From: Acanthochromis polyacanthus
Lineage: Eukaryota > Chordata > Actinopteri > Pomacentridae
DNA: 64,000 nt
NCBI RefSeq assembly: GCF_021347895.1
Contig: NC_067113.1
Location: 1,988,467 to 2,052,466, forward strand
Reading direction: 5' to 3'
Below the pieces are notes generated by a model. That model was not told the DNA's origin and did not search any database. It saw only the letters and a program-made list of their open reading frames with translations. This document shows, in pieces, positions 56,260 through 64,000 of the stretch. How positions within the stretch are numbered: the first letter of the stretch is position 1; the number at the start of each line of letters is the position of its first letter. The position numbers were made by a program, and so were the translations under genes.

Positions 56260-58420
56260 ATAAATCAGGCTTCCTCTTGTGTGTTGACAGGTCTGTGTTC
56301 TCTGTCACTTCAGAAGCTCTCCATCTAACCAGCTGAGCTCAAACACAATGCAGTTTGTAGTTTTCTCACCATTCACTCACAATTAAATGAATTCTCAGTT
56401 TTTCCAACATTTTCTACTCTGTCTTTCAGTCATCCCCAGTGTTCTGCCACCTCTCCCTAATCTCCACACCCACCTGCACTACAGCTCCTTCATATACTCC
56501 TCTGTAATTACTGTATACTTCCCCTTTTGCCACAGTATTCAGCCAAATTGCATGTTGTGCCATTCTTGTTGTAATATTCAGGTTTTTTGTTAAGTTACTC
56601 TTGCCTCCTTTGTGTTTTAACACTTCCCTTTCTGCCCATTCCAAACCAACTTGGTTGCAGGTTGTGATGGCTGCCTTTTGTCGAACGCTGCTCTGATTAA
56701 CAACCTTGAAAACTTTGCTTTTACTTTAACTGAACAGTCTGCAAAGTACAATTTGAAGCCCTTGGGGACTCTTTGTGTGACACAGCTTAGATAAACTGAT
56801 TTCCAAGCCAAACAGAGAGATTTGAAATCTTGTTTTGTCAACTATGGAAATGTGACTGAAAACCGTTATAACATGTCTTTGTTTATAAATGCAGACAACA
56901 AAGTACAATACTCTATAATGACCTTGACAGTATCAGCAACGCTGATGGTTATTTTTTGAGGAGGAAAATATAAAAAATCTGTACAATTTACTGGAAAGAA
57001 AGCTGACTTTTTTTCAATGTAGTATTCAGGGCCATTCTTCACACAAAAAGCACCATTGTTAAATTATAAGAGGTGTTATTTGTAAGCTTGTAGTGTGTCA
57101 CATTGTTGAAGTTGATATGGTAATTTCACTAAGGCTCCTCTTAAAAATGAATTAAGTGGTAACTTGTAAAACAACAAAACGTCTATCGTTATTGGTAATT
57201 TTTAAAAAAAATAATTGCAGAATATTCTTTCAGTGTGAAAAGGAGACTGGGTAGAAAGTAAAGTAGCAGCTCTTCTCTCTGCATGACCATGATTGTGTTT
57301 GTTCTGCTCGAAAACAGCCCTTCTTCACTCCAAATCCTGTGTGTTAAAAAAAGGCTGATAATTTAGGGTAGATACAGCATATTCAATTTTCTATTTCCTG
57401 GAAATCCCTGTATTTGAAGATTCACACATGCGGTTTGATGGTGGTCTTATGCTGTGTGCAACCACAAAGGTATTATGAAACCCTGGGAATTAAAAATGTG
57501 AATAAATCATTGATTATGTTATTTTTATATATTTATTTGACAAATAATAGTATAAAAAGAATGTGTAAGATACATGAACAAATATTACAATACTTTAAGA
57601 CTCAAATTATTACTCTGCCAAGAAGAAAAAAAGAAATTCCTTAGCAGAAATTTTTCAGGGAAGGTCAGAAATGACACAACGATCAACAGATTAGATTTTG
57701 GCAGTGGTGTGACTTATGGCCTGGATCCACGAATTTGTTAAAGATTTCTGTATCATTGTGAGGTAGCGGCACGGTGACACTGTAAATTTGAACTATGTCA
57801 GTAAACCAACTGCTGCAGACCATGCATTTTTAAAAGATTTCATCTGTTAGAAGTCATACAACGACTACTTGGCACAGTACTGCACTCTCTTTTTGTCATG
57901 CATGTTATTTCATAATTTCCATTTTAAGTTTTATATGAGTACCTTTTAATTCAGGATTATTTTTGATAATGCTCTATTGTTTTTTTTTTTGTTTTTTTTA
58001 ACTTTTCATGACAATAGTCTCCCTACCTGGTCACCTTTCAGCCAATCTTGCATGGCCTGCCTTTTAAAAAAGCAAAGCACAACAACTGACCCTAAAATCC
58101 ATGATAACATTTTATTAGTGGAGGCAACAACAATGTTAAAATCATTTTGTGCGTGGCCACAGTCACCTGTGCAATGTCACTGGTCACCTGAGAGCTGATA
58201 GGTTAAGTCCACATGTTGATGTTCAAGTTTTAGTGATGGTAAATGTGGTGCATGAGTACAAGTGCACCAGCAGCATCATTGAGAACACAAAAGACAAAGT
58301 TTGCTTGTCTTCAGTTGACAGAGGCACACAAGCAGACCTGACCAGTTGTCAGGTCTGCCTCTGCAGGCTCTGGCTAGGACCCCTCTTTCCCCTGGTATGT
58401 GTGTTAGTTTTTCCTTTTTA
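56260..58420. other. non-coding stretch, no assignable feature
   Basis: Only short, low-complexity frames; no splice-flanked coding sequence or repeat end identified. Confidence 0.4.
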
Positions 58421-58426
58421 GGAAGG

Positions 58427-58638
58427 TGTGATGTGGAGACAGAGCAGCAGGTGTGGGCAATCTCCTAGACAATCAGCAGAAATGGGAGCAGATGTTTCTG
58501 AGTCTATCAGTCCGTGTCGACTGCACAATATAAGCTGACTCTACTCCTCACTTCAATGCCGGATCGTAAAGAAGCAACCTACTGCTTCCTGTTTTGTTCA
58601 TCTGCTCCCTGAATTGGACCTCGACCCTAGCCACGTCA
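58427..58638 (+). repeat. possible Ty3/Gypsy LTR fragment
   Basis: Starts TGTGATGTGGAG after a purine-rich aggaagg and has a caatataagctgac promoter-like segment, then runs straight into integrase coding sequence. A matching second LTR or duplication was not found, so this is tentative. Confidence 0.3.
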
Positions 58639-58745
58639 GAGGTATGGAAAGCTTTTTGTACTGCACTAGGAGCCATAGTTAGCCTCACCTCTGGGTTTCA
58701 CCCCCAGGCTAATGAACAAACAGAAAGGACTAATCAACTAATGTG
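58639..58745 (+). pseudogene. Ty3/Gypsy integrase core fragment
   Basis: Reads [17 protein letters not shown] then [17 protein letters not shown]. The GFHPQxNxQTERxNQ block contains the catalytic Glu of chromovirus-type integrases. The first two catalytic residues are absent. The frame is cut at 58754 by a TIR element and resumes at 59316. Confidence 0.85.
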
Positions 58746-58754
58746 GTACGTTTA

Positions 58755-59315
58755 TAGCCTAGCGGCACTAGACAACCCACAGCAACAAATTTAATTCTCT
58801 GCCAGTGTGGGTCTAGTTACCCTCGGTAAGCCTCAAGGTTGGATGCTCCTAAAACTGGCCGACGAATTACCATGAAGTGTAGAGTCAGAAGGCGGGCGTA
58901 ACGAAGTGACGACAGAGGCGCTACGATTCTGACAGAAACAACCGGAAACAACTAGCCTAGCCATACTAGACAACCCACGGCAACGAATTTAATTCTCTGC
59001 CAGGGTCAACAACAAAAACGACAACAGTTGTTGAGCTCCATTAGCACCGACTCTGAATAATCTTTTTGTTAACATGTCTGTAATATACTTGAGCTTCACC
59101 CATTGACTGTATAAATAAGGCTTCACCGAACTACCGCATCCTCCGATTTTCGGCGCTCTAGGAACTACGTCAGCCTTTTCGTTGCGCTGATTGGTTGTAT
59201 ACCTACCCAATTGCTGCAGAGTGATTTGAAAGACAACCTTTTAGCCCACCCCCCTCGCTGTTGAGAGTTCCTAGACCCTTGTGTCTTCAGAGCTGGGTCT
59301 AGCACAGCTAGGCTA
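58755..59315. mobile_element. TIR element (tagcctag family) with 9-bp duplication, nested in Gypsy
   Basis: Ends tagcctagcggcactaga and the inverse of tctagcacagctaggcta, flanked by perfect 9-bp duplications gtacgttta (58746-58754 and 59316-59324). The first 50 bp recur internally at 58954-59003. Shares two long blocks with the helicase-bearing copy at 18157-18601. A 9-bp duplication points to a MULE-like mechanism, though other superfamilies are possible. Confidence 0.8.
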
Positions 59316-59324
59316 GTACGTTTA

Positions 59325-59617
59325 CCTCCTTCTATGAAAATCCATCCAACCTTTCATATGTCACAACTCAAACCTGTGGTAGAGAGTGCTCTGGTCCCCC
59401 CTGTCCATCCCCCTCCACCTCCCAGGGCCATCTATAATACAACAGCTTATACTGTTTGACGGTTGTTGGGTGCTCGCCGTCGTGGCAGGGGACTTCAGTT
59501 CCTCGTTGACTGGGAGGGTTATGGACCTGAAGAACGGAGTTGGATATCTCGTCGTTTGATTATGGACCCTTCGCTGATCAGACTTCTGTCGTCGACATTC
59601 AAACCTCCCTGTTCAGG
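59325..59617 (+). pseudogene. Ty3/Gypsy integrase C-terminus with chromodomain
   Basis: Reads PTFHMSQLKPVV, then, after stops, [20 protein letters not shown] followed by [14 protein letters not shown]: a chromodomain, recognisable by the LVxWxGY core, which in chromoviruses directs integration toward modified histones. A TGA precedes RLLGARR. It is the continuation of the integrase fragment at 58639. Confidence 0.85.
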
Positions 59618-59619
59618 CA

Positions 59620-60435
59620 CCTGAAGGTATGTGCATGTATTGCCTTTTTGTCTCCTCTCTTCTTCTGGCCTATTTTGAATGGTAGTCCCCATTAACTGAA
59701 CATTTATCAGTCTATGCACATCAGATAAGTATTCTTAGTTTTCCAGACCAATCTGAAGTACATATAGGTTTCACTGCAACATATAACATCATTCTGTTTT
59801 AGGGGTATAAACCTATGGCTTGTTTCTTTAAAGCAATCAGTCACCATTTGTGGCCATATAGAGTTACAAAGTGAGGGCTGTTAAAGTGTTGTTCCCCCAT
59901 TTTGTAACTGAGATAATAGCTTCAAATGAATATATTTTTGAAGAATTGTGTTTTGTACAGAAACACCTATTACAATCTTTTAGGTGCCTGCTATGGGATG
60001 GTCTAAATACTACTATACTCATTTCACAAAACACTAGCAACCTTGATAGTGAGGTGGGCAAGTTTGAAGTGCTACCAGCTCTAAAAGCTAAAAAGTTAAT
60101 CACGGTGCATTTTATCTGTCTGTTTACTACAGCAGCTTGCTAGTTGAATCAGAATTAATTTTGGAAGGGTGTTTTTGTTAACCTGAGCTAACTGGCTAGG
60201 TCTGGTGGCAGTTGTTGAGATTACTGGCATGAAGGACAAATAGCAAAGACTCGCTTAGCCTTTCATGAAAGCATTACTGGCAAGAATGTTCAGTTAAAAA
60301 GTTATATAGTTTTATATGGTCAAAAAACGTAGACTTCAGTTACAAAAAGAGCCAGAGCGGACTGTTTTGCCTCTGAAGACTTCAATCATTAGACATCTGC
60401 AGTAAGATGCTGCAGATGTTTCATCAGTCTGTGGT
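59620..60435. other. non-coding stretch, no assignable feature
   Basis: No supported gene; two overlapping 80-90 codon frames on opposite strands (59864-60143) lack domain features. Confidence 0.35.
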
Positions 60436-60440
60436 AGCAA

Positions 60441-60780
60441 ATGTCCTCTTTTATGCTTCAGTCTGCTGGAGAGGCAGTATAAAGAACAAGGATGCAAGGT
60501 GTTTGAAAAAAATGATTAAAAAAGCTGCTTTGTAGTTGGAATCAGATTGAACACATTGGAGGATGAGGTGGAGAGACATGCACTGAGCAAGATGGAGGTC
60601 ATTTTGACAAACATGGATCATCCACGTCACATCTGCCTCAATGAACAATGAAACATCAGTGGACGGCTTCTATTCAGGAAATCTTTCTTACCATCAGCAA
60701 TTAGACTATTTAATTCTACAGTAAACAAATGAGAACCCAGACAATTGAATTTCCCTTTGGGGATTAATAAAGTTATTGTA
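60441..60780 (+). pseudogene. L2/CR1-like LINE, ORF2 C-terminus and 3' tail
   Basis: Broken frames read LLYASVCWRGSIKNKDA and SGRLLFRKSFLPSAIRLFN, the conserved end of the fish L2-type ORF2, followed by the aatttccctttggggattaa tail before a TATTG repeat. 5'-truncated and dead. Confidence 0.75.
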
Positions 60781-60786
60781 TTGTAT

Positions 60787-60787
<1 letters not shown>

Positions 60788-60844
<57 letters not shown>
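60788..60844. repeat. (TC)n(TA)n microsatellite
   Basis: About 18 TC units followed by 10 TA units directly at the LINE 3' end. Confidence 0.97.
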
Positions 60845-60849
60845 CTCAT

Positions 60850-63800
60850 TAAGTCTTTTATTGACTGTTGTTTTGCAATTGATAAAACAGCCATAATGAC
60901 GGTGTTTATGATGAAGTGATGACAGTCAGCCCCCTGCTGGAACAATTGGTATTAAGCCTCTACCCTCTTTCTATGATATATTTAGCTGTACTCTCTAGGT
61001 TGTAGATTAGAAGAATGATGCTGTATTTGCCATATTGCAAATGTTTCCTGATGTTTTATGCAAATCAGAATAATCAGAACCTGTAATCGTCTTTAAATAG
61101 TTATTTCCCATTGTGTGTGCAAAACAACTACATGCACAAGCCTCAACTAGGAGCAATAGGTGTTTAATGAAAGAAATACGTCACCGGGATTTTTTTTTTT
61201 TCTTTACAAATGAGGCTCACTGGAGAGCAGATTTACATATTATTATAGTATTTGTATCTGTAGCTCATCTCTTTTAAAAAGTATTTTTGCAGTGGTATCA
61301 CTCTGCTCGAGGCTGTGCAGCTATACGGCACTATGTTCATGTCTACTCCACCATTATAGATGTGTTATAAGTAAGATAGGAAAAACATCTTTTTAAAAAA
61401 ATGTGCTGTGTCGAGGGTGTAAAAGTGTGTATAAATGAGTACTCATAGATTATTGATGACATATTTCTTATATTGAACTACCACAAGGGTCAGTTTACAT
61501 CATTTTAGATACCTGTGTTGCTCTACTGTCCTCAGTTTTGTTTTGAGTTTACTTACTTTATATTTGGGACCCAAAATTCTGTTCTTGGAAGAAAAAAAAA
61601 TAACAAAAAAGCTTTTTACCATTTGAGAATTTCAGATGTTCTCAGACCTCGGAATTTATTGGAATCTAACCCTAAAAAATGTGTTACCTATTTTAGTGGG
61701 TAAATGTTTTCCAGAAATACAACTCCCTCGAGCATGCGATTTGGTGAGGACAGAAACAAAGGCGCTTGTAGCAGATTCAAATAATTGAATGGCTTCAGCA
61801 GAGTGGAAAAACAAGTACGATACTTATAAACAAGAGTGAAAGTAGGGCTGCAGAAAATGCCTTTGTGTACACAGCTATATACAACTGTATCCATATTCCC
61901 TACAAAAAGCACAGTCTTTGGCTGACATTTCACCAACTTTGAGACCTTGAGCATCAGTAGAATTTGCTATGTGGAAAGTACTGTATGCCAAAGTTCCATT
62001 TTTTTTCTTGCTATTTTGACATTCCAAAATGGTGATTTGGAAATATTTGTAGGACCACAAAAAATGGTTTGCATAAAGGTCTATATATTGTGGTAATATG
62101 TGCAATGTTACAAGCTGCTTCCATGTGTTTATGTCAAAATATATTAACATAAGAGGCTTATTTTACCATATTGAATGCTTCCATACATATTTCTGAAAAA
62201 AAAAATTGATGATAATTCAACACAGATCACAATCATGGCAAATGCTTTAACAACAAACAGGTAAAATGGGATCAATGCTTTATTAAAAGAAAACAAACAA
62301 AAACAATACTTTTCGCTAGCTGAGCTGCTAGCTGGGGCTGCTAAGCTGCCTGCCTGGCTAAATACTGGAGCTATGTTGAAAATTAATTTCTCCATCACTC
62401 ACATGTATGAAATGACATATGAAAACAGACCCCAGGTTGAAAAAACCGAAGTTCCCCTTTAAGTGGCGTCCATCTGATTATCCATCCCAGTTCCTACTAC
62501 AATAAAGAGTCTATTTTTAATTTCTGCAATGTGATATGTCTCACCTTTCTTAGCAAAATTTACTTGGCATAAAAAGCACTATGCTGATCAGGTGTTGCAG
62601 GATATTTAAAAACTGAACCTAACCAAAACAAGCTGTATACAGCATTGCTACTGTTTCATTTAATTCTTGCAGTTGTATATTCAGATCATGATGGAAGACC
62701 ATGACATTTACGAAGATTTTAACTGAATAAATGTCTACCGAGGATGCAACAGAATGTAATGGTCCATTGATTTGCTCTTATTCTCTATTTCCTGTCCATT
62801 TTTTCTGCTTTCAAGTGTGTCTCTTCTGACAGCTCCATTATTGTATATTCTCTTCTTTCCTCTGCTCATATTCAGCCTACTTTTTAGTGTTCCTCTGATA
62901 TTCCGATCCTTCCTTCATCTCGACTGTACATTTGTTTAATATGCCTTCATTTTTGTGAGATAGGTGATGAGCTTGTCAGGGCTGGACATATATTTTCCTC
63001 TGATATTTACTGTGGACATGCACACGTGAAACGACACACATTCATACATTCACAATTATCTAAGGAATCTAACTGACCTCAATGCCTTCTCCCACATTAA
63101 CACACAAAAACAGAAGTCAGCAGGCATAGCTGAGCCATGGTTTTCTCCATAGGGCTTTTATTTCTAGAACAGTCACACTGCACTGACTTTATAAGCTGTC
63201 ATCACATCATGTCAAAAATGAACGATGGCAACAAAGAACATTAAGGTTTCTTTAAAAAAAAAAAGAAGTACTCCATGCTGGTGCTCCCATATTCAAAGCA
63301 CCCACAGAAAGACGAGGGAGGGGGAATATATTAAAAACTAAATTGAAGCGCTGTCAGACAAGATGTGAGCAAACATACTCCCTGACGCTTGTCCTGATAT
63401 GTGCTTGTTTATGACGCTTCATGTAGAGTGTCCTGCTATCTCATAGTGGGCGTCTTTACAGCCTCTGCTTACTGATTGACGCATGTTTGCTGTCAATGGG
63501 AAAAACAAAGCAGGACAGTGAATGGTCAAGAATGAAACTGTGAAACTTTTCATTTGCTCAAATGATCATGTCTGTGAGGTCTGCTGTTATGACACTGAAG
63601 GACAGTTTCTACAATACAGTTTCTGTTATTTAGAGGAGACTATTATCCAAAGTTATGTATATCTGAGTTTGCCTGCACACACACCAAGCAGTTTGACTCT
63701 TTCTTTGTGTACTTTATGCGACTACAATACATAGTTTACACAGAGTTGGATTGTAATGAAGAACACAAGCAAGAGACATAGGAACAAGAAGACAGACCTT
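60850..63800. other. gene-free stretch
   Basis: No coding exon or complete repeat recognised. Short runs of A or T (61191, 63252) and scattered frames only. Confidence 0.4.
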
Positions 63801-63868
63801 TTCTTCTTACAGTTTTTCTCAAAGTCTATTCATTTAACTGAAAAGCATGCTTGAGATTTGATGAAAAT

Positions 63869-64000
63869 ATACACTCCCTGGCCAAAAAAACCCCATCCCC
63901 ACCTGAATTTAACTAAGCAAATAGGTAAGAGCCCTCCATTTTATAATTACTGTAGTGATGAATATGTTTCAACTGACAACAACTTATTTAACCCTAGCTG
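63869..64000 (+). mobile_element. start of a Tc1-like transposon, cut by the window edge
   Basis: tatacactccctggccaaaa followed by aatttaactaagcaaatagg and ttatttaaccctagctg is the terminal and subterminal sequence of a common fish Tc1 family. The transposase, if present, lies beyond the window. Confidence 0.75.

Noticed and set aside
63811..63830. cagtttttctcaaagtc as the end of another Tc1-like element
   Set aside because: Only one end and no subterminal similarity within the window; not enough to call an element.
1..64000. tRNA, rRNA, snRNA or CRISPR features
   Set aside because: No cloverleaf, A/B box pair, ribosomal segment or spaced direct repeats were recognised by eye; covariance searches could not be run.

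Overview
The window reads as vertebrate nuclear DNA, most probably from a spiny-rayed teleost fish. Long stretches carry no open frame, there are CA, TA and TC microsatellites, coding pieces are interrupted by GT-AG introns, and the interspersed repeats are typical of fish: Tc1/mariner, hAT, PIF/Harbinger, BEL/Pao, Ty3/Gypsy, L2-like LINE tails and an expanded zinc-finger-type gene family. Nothing bacterial, organellar or CRISPR-like is present. The species cannot be decided from the sequence.

The window is essentially a transposon graveyard with little host coding sequence. Layout: (1) 1-1.2 kb, the 3' exons and perhaps the first exon of a compact minus-strand host gene, with a CRE motif at its presumed promoter. 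(2) 1.3-10.4 kb, scattered repeats: a TIR element holding a solo LTR, a LINE 3' end, two Tc1/mariner-like elements and a second solo LTR. (3) 12-18.1 kb, a Tc1/mariner-like element split by a Harbinger element and by a solo LTR that itself holds a hAT-like insert. (4) 18.2-26.8 kb, a RecQ-like helicase fragment in a TIR element, then a decayed member of a fish multigene family whose exons are cut by a hAT element and a second Harbinger element, and whose 3' UTR carries an enolase retropseudogene. (5) 30.1-34.7 kb, a BED-finger hAT element split by a 2.4 kb TG...CA insertion. (6) 35.2 kb, a candidate terminal host exon. (7) 37-48.6 kb, a Tc1 element holding a LINE tail and a hAT-like element; the latter holds a BEL/Pao retrotransposon (with two further inserts), a solo LTR and a small hAT. 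(8) 49-64 kb, older repeats, two LTRs, a Ty3/Gypsy integrase-chromodomain remnant split by a TIR element with a 9-bp target duplication, an L2-like LINE end, and the start of another Tc1 element.

Target-site duplications could be read directly for most insertions, so the relative order of events is recoverable from the sequence. None of the transposon genes looks intact; the Harbinger transposase near 21.4-22.7 kb is closest but has a frameshift that its second copy shares. No new multi-gene system is evident. The points most worth following are the shared Harbinger frameshift, the helicase-bearing TIR family, the four-deep nest, and the few candidate host exons.
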